Of a DNA stretch of 64,000 nucleotides, positions 8,126 to 16,026 are shown piece after piece. Position numbers and translations under genes: made by a program. Source of the stretch: Paenibacillus sp. PAMC 26794. Its GTDB lineage: Bacteria; Bacillota; Bacilli; Paenibacillales; Paenibacillaceae. Under the pieces are notes generated by a model, which saw only the letters and a program-made list of their open reading frames with translations, was not told the DNA's origin and made no database searches. The stretch covers positions 62,001 through 126,000 of the forward strand of contig NZ_ANHX01000029.1 of NCBI RefSeq assembly GCF_000316035.1. The letters are read 5' to 3'. Numbering within the stretch: position 1 is the stretch's first letter; each line of letters opens with the position of its first letter.

Positions 8126-9309
8126 GAGTGCACGCCTCCTTCCACTTCCTGTTGTGCAGCTGTCAGAGCATTGCCGAGATCTGCAATCAGATCATCCGCA
8201 TGTTCAATGCCTACGGAGAACCGGAGCAGACGGTCATCCACACCTACGGCTTCACGAATTTCAAGAGGTATATCCGCATGAGTTTGTACCGCTGGATAAG
8301 TCATGAGAGATTCCACTCCACCGAGACTTTCGGCAAAAGCAATGAGTTTGATATGACGAAGTAATGGTTCAACATAACGTGCATCCTTCACTTTGAAAGA
8401 GAAGATACCAGTGTTACCCGTGGATTGTTTATTCTGTACCTCATACCCCGGATGATCCGATAGGCCTGGATGATACACTTCACCAACCGCCGGATGCTCA
8501 AGCAAGTATTTGGCAATGGTAAGCGCATTGTGCTCATGACGCTCCATGCGAAGAGCCAAGGTTTTCATACCTTTCATCAACTGGTAGGAATCACTTGGAG
8601 ATAATACCGCTCCGATGGAATTATGGAGGAACGCCATCTCTGCAGATAATGCCTCACCCTTGGTTATAATTAATCCGGCCAACACATCATTGTGTCCGCC
8701 CAGATATTTGGTAGCGCTATGAATGATGATATCGGCACCCAGTTCAATCGGACGTTGGAAAAATGGAGTCAGCAACGTATTGTCAACAATGGTCAACAGG
8801 TTGTAACTTTTCGCCCAGGAAGCGACAGCTTCCACATCTGTGATCATCATCAACGGATTGGTTGGTGTCTCAATAAATACAGCTTTGGTATTCGGCTGAC
8901 GAACATTTTCCAGTGCTGCAATGTCATTTGTATCCACATAACTTGCGGTTACACCGAAACGGGACAAGATCCGTTCAAGCAGACGATAGGTTCCGCCGTA
9001 TAGATCCAGCGATACAATCAGATGATCCCCTTGACCGAACATGGCAAAGATGGTTTGTAGCGCGGCCATACCTGAGCTACAGGCAAATCCTGCATCACCG
9101 GACTCCAGCGCTGCGGCCGCCTCTTCCAACACTTTGCGAGTTGGGTTGGTCGTACGAATATAATCAAACCCCGTGCTTTGTCCAAGCTTCGGGTGGCGAA
9201 ACGCAGTGGATTGATAGATCGGAAAGTTAATGGCGCCTGTAACCGGTTCATTGATGGACCCAATTTGTGCTAAGCGGCTTTCGATTTTCAACTTGTTGTT
9301 GTCTTCCAT
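8122..9309 (-). CDS. metI: cystathionine gamma-synthase / O-acetylhomoserine thiolyase (MetI type)
   Basis: A 395-residue PLP enzyme paralogous to the downstream metC. The PLP lysine is K201 in HSATKYLGGHND, and IRTTNPTR and SSGMAAL are conserved substrate and cofactor stretches. It joins O-acetylhomoserine with cysteine (or sulfide). The ATG at 9309 follows AGGAGG with eight bases between. It lies 24 bases after metA and overlaps metC by four bases, so substrate maker, condensing enzyme and lyase are encoded in reaction order under the S-box. Confidence 0.87.
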   Translation of the reverse strand: MEDNNKLKIESRLAQIGSINEPVTGAINFPIYQSTAFRHPKLGQSTGFDYIRTTNPTRKVLEEAAAALESGDAGFACSSGMAALQTIFAMFGQGDHLIVSLDLYGGTYRLLERILSRFGVTASYVDTNDIAALENVRQPNTKAVFIETPTNPLMMITDVEAVASWAKSYNLLTIVDNTLLTPFFQRPIELGADIIIHSATKYLGGHNDVLAGLIITKGEALSAEMAFLHNSIGAVLSPSDSYQLMKGMKTLALRMERHEHNALTIAKYLLEHPAVGEVYHPGLSDHPGYEVQNKQSTGNTGIFSFKVKDARYVEPLLRHIKLIAFAESLGGVESLMTYPAVQTHADIPLEIREAVGVDDRLLRFSVGIEHADDLIADLGNALTAAQQEVEGGVHS

Positions 9310-9333
9310 TGCTGCATCCTCCTGTAATCTCGA

Positions 9334-10251
9334 TTAGATTTGCGGGCCAATATCGTAAGGTGTTTCTTGATACACATAGTAATTGAGCCAATTAGAGAAT
9401 AATAAGTTGGCATGAGCGCGCCAAGTAGCCGGTGGCACACGGGAAGGGTCGTCATTCGGATAATAATGTCTAGGCAATGCAATATCCAACCCTTTGGCTG
9501 CATCCCGGTCATACTCCCATTTTAATGAGAACGGGTCATACTCGGCATGTCCTGTAGCAAAAATCTGTTTGCCGTCTTTGGTAGCAACCAGGAAGATCCC
9601 CGCTTCCTCGGATTCAGCCAAAATCTCAAGTTTCTCGTTCTTCTCAATATCTTCGCGTCTCACTTCCGTATGACGGGAATGTGGAACATTGAATACTTCA
9701 TCGAATCCACGTAACAACGGAACATGAGGTTTGTTGATGGTATGCGGGAAAACGCCAAAACACTTCTCATCAAGTGCAACCTTGGGTACGTCAAAATGAT
9801 GGTATAAACCTGCCTGGGAAGCCCAACATATGTGGAGAGTTGAAGTCACATTGGTTTTGGTCCATTCGAAGATCTCCTGGATTTCATTCCAATAGTTCAC
9901 GTCTTCGAAATCCATCTGTTCCACCGGGGCACCCGTAATAATCATTCCATCGAAACGGCGGTGCTCAATCTCATCGAAGGTTTTATAGAACAGATCTAAA
10001 TACTCCTGAGACGTATTCTTCGACGTATGGGATTTGGGATGTACGAGAACGACATCGACCTGAATAGGCGTGTTTCCCACCAGACGAAGCAATTGTGTTT
10101 CGGTCGTTTCCTTTGTGGGCATCAGGTTTAATATAGCGATACGGAGTGGACGAATATCCTGCTGATATGCAGAAGTTTCATCCATGACGAAGATATTCTC
10201 TCCTTCAAGTACTTCTTTTGCTGGTAGAGTATCGGGTATTTTGATTGGCAT
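9334..10251 (-). CDS. metA: homoserine O-acetyltransferase (MetA family)
   Basis: A 305-residue MetA-fold acyltransferase. The nucleophile is C142 in [11 protein letters not shown] and the histidine/glutamate pair is H235 and E237. Position 111 is glutamate in [10 protein letters not shown]. In the MetA family, Glu at 111 is known to favour acetyl-CoA, whereas Gly there favours succinyl-CoA, so this enzyme should acetylate homoserine despite its usual annotation as a succinyltransferase. That agrees with the O-acetylhomoserine-type metI downstream. AAGGAGGAG precedes the ATG at 10251. First gene of the S-box operon. Confidence 0.92.
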   Translation of the reverse strand: MPIKIPDTLPAKEVLEGENIFVMDETSAYQQDIRPLRIAILNLMPTKETTETQLLRLVGNTPIQVDVVLVHPKSHTSKNTSQEYLDLFYKTFDEIEHRRFDGMIITGAPVEQMDFEDVNYWNEIQEIFEWTKTNVTSTLHICWASQAGLYHHFDVPKVALDEKCFGVFPHTINKPHVPLLRGFDEVFNVPHSRHTEVRREDIEKNEKLEILAESEEAGIFLVATKDGKQIFATGHAEYDPFSLKWEYDRDAAKGLDIALPRHYYPNDDPSRVPPATWRAHANLLFSNWLNYYVYQETPYDIGPQI

Positions 10252-10433
10252 AGTAAGTCTAACTCCTCCTTGTGCATAGATAGATGCAGCTACCCCTGGC
10301 TTGATGTCTTCACATCAGTACAGTTATAGACTGCCTTGAGCTTGTAAAAACATTGAATTGCTCTTTCATCCAACGTTACGAACAACCTCAAGTTCCTTAG
10401 CGAAAATCACTGCTGAGAAGTCGGGGCATATGA

Positions 10434-10610
10434 CAAAGACCTTCCTCGGATTTCGAGAAAGGTCATATGTAAATAGATATGCGCCTCTCTCATCTCTCAG
10501 TTACAACAGTGCCACTTGACACTTGGTCGCTGCAAGAATTAGCACCGTACGGTATACCGCCGGTTGCCGGGTTTCATCGGGCCAGTCCCTCCACCTACTC
10601 TTGATAAGAT
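10434..10610 (-). promoter_or_regulatory. SAM-I riboswitch (S-box) with terminator, controls metA-metI-metC
   Basis: On the minus strand the leader shows the S-box core in order: CTTATCAAGAG, GGTGGAGGGACTGGCCC, GATGAAACCCGGCAACC, GGTGCTAATTC and finally TGAGAGATGAGAG. The aptamer spans about 10484-10610. Downstream, arms 10438-10448 and 10454-10464 form a hairpin that would end transcription when SAM is bound. The U-run after it is short (TTT), so the terminator may be leaky. High SAM should switch off methionine synthesis. Confidence 0.95.
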
Positions 10611-10650
10611 TTCGCTGTATTAGATTGTAATTTAATATGGTTCACCGTCT

Positions 10651-10679
10651 ACTTTATTACATTAATGCCCTCACGTCAA
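10651..10679 (-). promoter_or_regulatory. candidate promoter of the S-box operon
   Basis: TTGACG (10674-10679) is followed after 17 bases by TAAAGT (10651-10656) on the minus strand, which would start the transcript about 35 bases before the aptamer. The -10 is a four-of-six match. Confidence 0.4.
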
Positions 10680-10771
10680 GTTGCAGTTCGATGTCTGCGT
10701 TCCAGATCGGAACCGTTCATCATCCGTTGTCATACACTGCCTCAGGGCGCGAAATAGACACATTTTTGCGC

Positions 10772-10810
10772 TTGAAAGCACCTTGTACCAGCGGTATACT
10801 AAACAAGGTG
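10772..10810 (+). promoter_or_regulatory. corA promoter with an inverted repeat across the -10 box
   Basis: TTGAAA (10772-10777) and TATACT (10795-10800) are 17 bases apart, a good sigma-A promoter. CACCTTGT (10779-10786) and ACAAGGTG (10803-10810) are perfect inverted repeats flanking the -10 element, a possible operator. The predicted transcript starts near 10807, leaving a leader of about 255 bases before corA. Confidence 0.65.
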
Positions 10811-10843
10811 TTATAAACCCTTATGTGAGAGGTGACATATTAA

Positions 10844-10942
10844 ATGGATGGCGACCCGAGGCCTGACTGGCAGCCGAATTCCGACAAACTGCATAGAGAA
10901 TTGACATCAGCATGCCGGCAGCGGGACGTGACTTCCGTTTGA
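10844..10942 (+). CDS. short upstream ORF in the corA leader, Asp/Pro-rich start
   Basis: A 32-codon ORF begins with ATG at 10844, nine bases after AGAGGTG, and ends in TGA at 10942. The peptide starts MDGDPRPDWQP, with three Asp and three Pro among its first eleven residues. The Escherichia coli mgtA leader peptide MgtL starts MEPDPTPLP and is known to destabilise the ribosome at low Mg2+. Placement in the long leader of a predicted Mg2+ transporter makes a sensing role attractive. Translation is inferred from the ribosome-binding site only. Confidence 0.45.
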   Translation: MDGDPRPDWQPNSDKLHRELTSACRQRDVTSV

Positions 10943-11005
10943 TTATATAGTGAACGCAGCCCTGATCTCCAGGCTCCGCTGCCGACCGGCTGATTTGTTC
11001 TTTTT
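10914..11005 (+). promoter_or_regulatory. terminator-like hairpin in the corA leader, overlapping the upstream ORF
   Basis: CGGCAGCGG (10916-10924) pairs perfectly with CCGCTGCCG (10976-10984), and a few more bases pair beyond. The loop contains a CCTG/CAGG hairpin. A U-rich stretch (10994-11005) follows. The 5' arm lies inside codons 24-27 of the short ORF, so a ribosome there would block the stem. GGCAGC inside codons 9-11 could compete for the same 3' arm. A second small hairpin (11025-11039) sits just before the corA ribosome-binding site. Confidence 0.4.
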
Positions 11006-11061
11006 GCGCCCATAATGATAATATCCGCCAAGTTGGCGGGTGCAGAAGGAGTAGATTAACA

Positions 11062-11997
11062 ATGAAAATCCGGTTGGTAAACAACGGTGTATTTATTCCG
11101 GTGGACGACATTCAGCAGGCGCTGACTCCACCAGCGGAAGGATTTTACTGGATTGATGCAGACGTAGACGATTTGGCGGTACTTCAGCCGTTGTTCTTGA
11201 TGCATGATCTGGCTGTGGAAGACTGTCTTAGTGATGAAGAACAACGTCCGAAGATTGAAATTTATGAGAACCATTATTTTATTGTGATTAATAGCATCCG
11301 TTTCGATGATGAAGAGATATTTCTACGTGCGGTTAACCTTTTCCTCGGCAGACATTTCATTATCAGTGTTACGAAACAGAAAGTCAGCGAATTGCGCACA
11401 CTGAAACCGATCCTGTGGGAACAGGAAATCAGTACGCCGGATCGTCTGCTGTATTTGCTGGTTGACTTGATTGTTGATAATTACTTTACCGTAGGTGACC
11501 GAATTGAAGCTCGTATTGAGAAGCTTGAGGAAGACATTCTGATGCACACGAAAAAGTCACATCTGAGTGAAATCATCGGGCTGCGCAGTGAGATTCTGTG
11601 GCTGAAAAAAGTCCTTGGACCTCAGAAAGAGGTCATTAATACACTGAACAAAAAAGATCTGCGTCTCATCGATGATCAACTGCAAAAGTATTTTAGTGAC
11701 ATCTATGAGAATGCTGTAAAAATATCGGAAACCTTTGAGACGTATCGCGACCTGATGGGCAACTTGCGAGAAGCCTACCAATCCAGTATTGCGAACCGGG
11801 CGAATGAGATCATGCGTGTCTTTACCGCCATTACTACGGTCTTCATGCCACTGACGGTCATTACCGGTATATACGGTATGAACTTCACCAATATGCCAGA
11901 GCTTAACTGGAAATATAGCTATTTTGTTGTGATTGGCCTGATGGTTACACTGGGCCTGAGCATGTTCTTCATTTTCCGCAAGAAAGACTGGGTATGA
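11062..11997 (+). CDS. CorA family Mg2+ (divalent cation) transporter
   Basis: A 311-residue CorA-type channel. The N-terminal cytoplasmic domain of about 240 residues is followed by the first membrane helix with the selectivity motif G272-M273-N274 in YGMNFTNMP, a second helix, and the basic tail RKKDWV. It imports Mg2+ (or Co2+/Ni2+) as a pentamer. AGAAGGAG precedes the ATG at 11062. It is a single-gene unit, transcribed divergently from the S-box operon, with an unusually long structured leader containing a small ORF, which suggests Mg2+-responsive control. Confidence 0.9.
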   Translation: MKIRLVNNGVFIPVDDIQQALTPPAEGFYWIDADVDDLAVLQPLFLMHDLAVEDCLSDEEQRPKIEIYENHYFIVINSIRFDDEEIFLRAVNLFLGRHFIISVTKQKVSELRTLKPILWEQEISTPDRLLYLLVDLIVDNYFTVGDRIEARIEKLEEDILMHTKKSHLSEIIGLRSEILWLKKVLGPQKEVINTLNKKDLRLIDDQLQKYFSDIYENAVKISETFETYRDLMGNLREAYQSSIANRANEIMRVFTAITTVFMPLTVITGIYGMNFTNMPELNWKYSYFVVIGLMVTLGLSMFFIFRKKDWV

Positions 11998-12013
11998 ACT
12001 CGTATGAAATAAC

Positions 12014-12056
12014 AAAGACGAAGCGCTCCTCCGGGAGAAACGCCTCGTCTTTTTTC
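12014..12056. terminator. bidirectional terminator between corA and the HRDC gene
   Basis: AAAGACGAAGCG pairs with CGCCTCGTCTTT (one mismatch) with a T-run after it on the plus strand; it also lies at the end of the convergent minus-strand gene. Confidence 0.8.
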
Positions 12057-12067
12057 ATTTCTGATCA

Positions 12068-13069
12068 TTAACCAACATTCTTCTCTGTCTCTGCGTGCCG
12101 ACGAAAGCGGATTCGAATCATGCGCAGTCTTTCATAGACCTGCTCCAGACTTCCTCCATCGGGTTTCTCTCCTCCATACACCTTATGTAATACTGGCTTC
12201 AGGAACGTATCTCCCAGCTCCTCATACGCACTCCATACGGCCTCTTGTTCGTTCTCTGGCATCACTGCCAGCTCCACATCAAGAAGACAATCGGTGTCAT
12301 AACCTTCGTGATCCAGTGCCTCTAACAGCTCAACCAATTCGCGTCGGGATAATCCGGATCGATTAACAATCTCCTCTAACGTATATCCTTCCTTCATGCC
12401 TTCAAGCACCTGCTTGCGCGTGGTGAACTTATCAAGTTCCTGCTTGTACTTCTGCTCTCTCTGCTTGTATAACCAGCTCTCATACTCTTCTTCCTTCAGC
12501 GCCGTGTATACCCAGTCCAGCGGGAATGTCGTTGAACGCTCCAGCCCGTTCGTAATCTCCATCCATTCCGCACCATAGTCGGTTGCTTTGCTCTCTCCTA
12601 CGCCCGGCAGTTGCATCAGTTCATCCAGCGATTGCGGAACAAAGGCACTGATCAAACGTAGCAGACGATTCGTTGCAATAAAATACGGTGCCTTCCGGTC
12701 AGACACGGCTCTCTTCCTGCGCCATGTGCACAGATCCGTATATAACTGCTCATTGCCGTATAGCTCACTGTAACAATGGAGCCGCTGTCCACCATAACTG
12801 CGTGACTTCAGATCATCATTCTCATGAAATAACCCCTGCAACTGCGGTCGGTACCCCTCACTCATCTGTATGGCAAGCTGATGACGGTAAATATGAAGCA
12901 GCTCCTCCCAAGAAGTCCCTTCATACCAGATGCTGTCCTCACGCTCTCCTTCCTCGTAGCGACTCCATCCCAGCTGCCAACTATCTTCCTCTTCCCCAAT
13001 CCATAACTGTGCATACTCTGCATTCTGATCTGACATTCTGGACAATCTGTTCATGAAAATGACTTCCAT
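12068..13069 (-). CDS. HRDC domain-containing protein with a helix-turn-helix
   Basis: A 333-residue soluble protein. The HRDC-like segment lies at about residues 100-175 and includes the helix-hairpin stretch LPGVGESKATDYG, the nucleic-acid binding domain found in RecQ and RNase D. A helix-turn-helix (YTLEEIVNRSGLSRRELVELLE) with RQC character follows near residue 230. No helicase or nuclease motifs are visible, so it is a stand-alone nucleic-acid binding protein of unknown role. GGGAGGG precedes the ATG at 13069. Single gene with terminators on both sides. Confidence 0.65.
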   Translation of the reverse strand: MEVIFMNRLSRMSDQNAEYAQLWIGEEEDSWQLGWSRYEEGEREDSIWYEGTSWEELLHIYRHQLAIQMSEGYRPQLQGLFHENDDLKSRSYGGQRLHCYSELYGNEQLYTDLCTWRRKRAVSDRKAPYFIATNRLLRLISAFVPQSLDELMQLPGVGESKATDYGAEWMEITNGLERSTTFPLDWVYTALKEEEYESWLYKQREQKYKQELDKFTTRKQVLEGMKEGYTLEEIVNRSGLSRRELVELLEALDHEGYDTDCLLDVELAVMPENEQEAVWSAYEELGDTFLKPVLHKVYGGEKPDGGSLEQVYERLRMIRIRFRRHAETEKNVG

Positions 13070-13131
13070 TTTCCGTTCCCTCCCTTTAACATTTCAGCCT
13101 ATACGGGTTAGTTACGCTACCTGCAGGCAGC

Positions 13132-13176
13132 ACAAAAAAACACCTCTCCTGCAAAATCCATGCAAGAGAGGTGCTT
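13132..13176 (-). terminator. terminator of the ROK kinase unit
   Basis: CACCTCTC (13141-13148) pairs with GAGAGGTG (13166-13173), followed on the minus strand by seven T. Confidence 0.85.
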
Positions 13177-13246
13177 CCTCATTAACCGTACTATGCTGTT
13201 GCCCATATCATACCACAATGGTAAAATTCGTCAATCCCTTAATGAC

Positions 13247-14125
13247 CTACTTATTCAATGCCAACTTGGCAAGCGCCAGCGAACCACACAGACCCGCATT
13301 GTCGCCAAGTCCTGGTGAAACAACATACTGGTCAATCTCGGATTGAAGTGCCGGATGCTGAACGTATCCAGCCAGTAACTCCTGCAGTTTGCTACGAACC
13401 ATCGGGAACAGGTGCTCCTGCTTCATTACTCCGCCACCCATGACGATTTTCTGCGGAGAGAGAATGAGAACATAATTCATCAGTGCATGTGCCAGGTAAT
13501 GTGCTTCAATCTCCCAAGCTTTATGATCTGCAGGCAGTTCATAAGCCGGTTGCTCCCAACGTTTGTTAATGGCCGGTCCTGCTGCAAGGCCTTCGAGGCA
13601 GTCACCATGATACGGACAGAAACCCTCGTATGTATCCTCCGGATGTCTGCGTACAATGATATGTCCCATCTCTGGATGTGACAATCCATGGACCATTTTA
13701 CCGCCAACCACAGCGCCTGCACCAATACCTGTACCCACAGTGATATACAGACAGCTCTCAAGACCTTGTGCAGCGCCCCAGGTTGCTTCTCCAAGTGCCG
13801 CACCATTCACATCCGTATCAAATGTCATCGGTACATCAAAATGCTCCTTGAGCTTGCCAATCACGTTATATTGTCCCCAATGTGGTTTCGGTGTTGTTGT
13901 GATATAACCATATGTTGGGCTTCCTTCAATCGGATCAATCGGGCCAAATGAACCTACGCCCAGAGCTTCAATGCCTTTGCCTTCAAAAAACGAAATCACT
14001 TGAGCCATGGTCTCTTCCGGTGTTGTTGTTGGAAAACTTACGCGTTCCAAAACTTCTCCGTTTTCTGTGCCAATACCACATACAAATTTGGTTCCGCCTG
14101 CTTCAATTGCGCCTAAGATCGTCAT
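13247..14125 (-). CDS. ROK family fructokinase/hexokinase
   Basis: A 292-residue ROK sugar kinase close to YdhR/GmuE. The N-terminal phosphate loop reads AIEAGGTKFVCGIG, the catalytic base region DTDVNGAALGE, and the ROK zinc site H-x(n)-CPYHGDC lies in the middle followed by LEGLAAGPA. It would phosphorylate fructose (or another hexose) with ATP. I chose ATG 14125 because GGGAG is ten bases upstream; a GTG three codons earlier overlaps that site too closely. No sugar transporter or hydrolase is adjacent, so the natural substrate stays open. Confidence 0.85.
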   Translation of the reverse strand: MTILGAIEAGGTKFVCGIGTENGEVLERVSFPTTTPEETMAQVISFFEGKGIEALGVGSFGPIDPIEGSPTYGYITTTPKPHWGQYNVIGKLKEHFDVPMTFDTDVNGAALGEATWGAAQGLESCLYITVGTGIGAGAVVGGKMVHGLSHPEMGHIIVRRHPEDTYEGFCPYHGDCLEGLAAGPAINKRWEQPAYELPADHKAWEIEAHYLAHALMNYVLILSPQKIVMGGGVMKQEHLFPMVRSKLQELLAGYVQHPALQSEIDQYVVSPGLGDNAGLCGSLALAKLALNK

Positions 14126-14197
14126 GTTAGTCACACTCCCAAGTTAGTTTAAAAAGGAATTCGGATTGCTTTACTTGATGACACTATAATTACCCTG

Positions 14198-14884
14198 CTA
14201 ATTGTTCTCCAGCTTGGACAATCGTTTCATTAACGTTTGCCTCCAGCTGTCTGACAGCGCAGGAATGGCCAGCAACGCCTGGATACCATCGACATTTTCT
14301 TTCCCCTGATGCATTATTCGATTGGCTTCAAGAACCGTCATTGATGCAGGATCGGTGCTGATCCGTCGAAATATCGATGAAGGCCTTACCTCACCTTCTT
14401 GCAGTACACGAAAGTAAAAGCCGGTATATCCACTCTCCTGAAAATAAACAGGCAGCTCCTTATAATCATACCTCGCACCCAGCTTGAAGCAAGGTTGTCT
14501 GGGCTGACTGACCTGCACTGTGGCTTCGCCCAACTCGTACACATCACCAATCCGGACGTCTTCTTCGGCACAGCCTTCAACTGTCAGATTTTCTCCACAA
14601 GCTCCCCAATCCAGCTTGCGATCCATCAGTTGTTCTAGCACCGGATAACGACTGTAATCGTATACACAAACGGCTTTGTCAGGGCCGCCATGATGCACCA
14701 GATCCGCCTGCGCGTCCCCTGTCATTCCAGTGAATGACAGGAAAACCGCGTCGGATACAGGATGTTTCACAATGCCGCTCAGCACTTCACGCTTCTGCCC
14801 AGGGAGCGGCTGCGGCAGTCCTACATTAATGGCCAGAACAGCTGTATTGCCCTCCCCTGGCTTTCGATCAGATGTGAGTGTCAT
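14198..14884 (-). CDS. MOSC domain protein, YiiM-like
   Basis: A 228-residue MOSC-domain protein. It carries the family's conserved stretch DLVHHGGPDKAVCVY near residue 80, GENLTVEG, and the cysteine in QPRQPCFKLG. In the relative YiiM such proteins act with molybdenum cofactor in reducing N-hydroxylated compounds. ATG 14884 has GGGAGG ten bases upstream and is preferred over ATGs further upstream that overlap this site. It lies at the end of a likely unit with the exonuclease and glycosidase genes; no molybdopterin genes are nearby. Confidence 0.75.
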   Translation of the reverse strand: MTLTSDRKPGEGNTAVLAINVGLPQPLPGQKREVLSGIVKHPVSDAVFLSFTGMTGDAQADLVHHGGPDKAVCVYDYSRYPVLEQLMDRKLDWGACGENLTVEGCAEEDVRIGDVYELGEATVQVSQPRQPCFKLGARYDYKELPVYFQESGYTGFYFRVLQEGEVRPSSIFRRISTDPASMTVLEANRIMHQGKENVDGIQALLAIPALSDSWRQTLMKRLSKLENN

Positions 14885-14914
14885 TTGCGTCATACCTCCC
14901 ATAATCACTTTCTT

Positions 14915-16021
14915 TTAACGCACAGAGCCGCCAAATACAAGTGTATTACTCAAAAGCCGACCTGGAGAAGTCAGCATTTTTCCCCCGGCATACATGCCTG
15001 AGGATGCACCACCATCCAGATTCATGGCCTGTTTGGCACCAAGCTTCTGCATCACCGCTGCCCACTCCTTGATTGTTGCTCCGGAAACGGTAGCCAGCAT
15101 AACAGAACCGTCTGCCATGATCGCAATACCACTTCTGGCTCCCGAAGCATTAAGAATCTTGGCATCCTTGAAACCTTCGCTCGTCGGATTTACAGCTACC
15201 TTGCCGTCTTTCACCAGACGTGGTCCTGCTCCCACAGCAGTCACTACATCTTGCCAAGGGATCTCTTTGCCTGCTGCGTTCGTATACTTATAATTCATTT
15301 CTACGGTCGAACCAACGGTGAAACGATCCGAAGAAGACTTCTGGTTACCTGTGAAGACCAGTACCGAGCCATTCTTAGGAATCGCCACATTTGTATTGGG
15401 CACTTTTTTGGTCACAATACCTTTCTCCATAACAACCGCAGTGCCACCTTTGAACCCGACTGTGGCACCTCGTTCAGGCGTATACAGCATCGTAATGCTT
15501 GCATTCGCTGAAGGTGTTCGATTAATAAAGGTTGCATACCAACTCCGTGATTTACCTTTTGTATCCGTTACTTTACCTGTCAAACTCACCTGAAGTGAAT
15601 CCATGATCGCCGAGCCGTCTTCCTTAAATCCGATGGATGTTCCGTATCTTCCAATATGTATGACCTTACCATTTGCTATTAACATACCGTATGGATCTGG
15701 TGCTCCGTTATATGCTTCAAAAAATGCTCCGTTAATAGCTGCTTGTGCACCATAGGCTTTCACGATCGATGGCAATGTTGCCGTCTGGCCAACTTGCTTC
15801 TTCGCGAGTCCCACAGTAACCGGTGTTCCCTTTGGAATCGAAACGGTCTGTACGGTAAAATTACGTCCTGCTGCTTTTACTTTCTGTACTTTGGTGCTAA
15901 TTGCTGCTTTGGCATCCACTGTCTGTGGCGCACTTACTGCTCCCGAAAGAATTACGGGCAAGGCGAGGACGAGGGCCATAGCCCCTGTCCACCACTTTTT
16001 ACCTGTTCGTACGTTCTGCAT
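14915..16021 (-). CDS. secreted phosphodiester glycosidase domain protein (NAGPA family)
   Basis: A 368-residue exported protein. A basic start (VRTGKKWW) and hydrophobic core form a signal peptide, probably cleaved after the DAKA region near residue 40. The rest is a phosphodiester glycosidase (NAGPA-like) domain with INGAFFEAYNG, PYGMLIANGK and the C-terminal MNLDGGASSGMYAGG hallmark. Homologues act on sugar phosphodiesters in cell envelope or exopolysaccharide. ATG 16021 lies five bases after the exonuclease stop, with GGGTGAG upstream, so the two are cotranscribed. Substrate unknown. Confidence 0.75.
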   Translation of the reverse strand: MQNVRTGKKWWTGAMALVLALPVILSGAVSAPQTVDAKAAISTKVQKVKAAGRNFTVQTVSIPKGTPVTVGLAKKQVGQTATLPSIVKAYGAQAAINGAFFEAYNGAPDPYGMLIANGKVIHIGRYGTSIGFKEDGSAIMDSLQVSLTGKVTDTKGKSRSWYATFINRTPSANASITMLYTPERGATVGFKGGTAVVMEKGIVTKKVPNTNVAIPKNGSVLVFTGNQKSSSDRFTVGSTVEMNYKYTNAAGKEIPWQDVVTAVGAGPRLVKDGKVAVNPTSEGFKDAKILNASGARSGIAIMADGSVMLATVSGATIKEWAAVMQKLGAKQAMNLDGGASSGMYAGGKMLTSPGRLLSNTLVFGGSVR

Positions 16022-16026
16022 GTTGC

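Noticed and set aside
10807..11061. M-box (ykoK) Mg2+ riboswitch before corA
   Set aside because: The conserved GGTGAGGCTCC and CGCTGCTGCCCA segments of the M-box are absent; the leader is structured differently.
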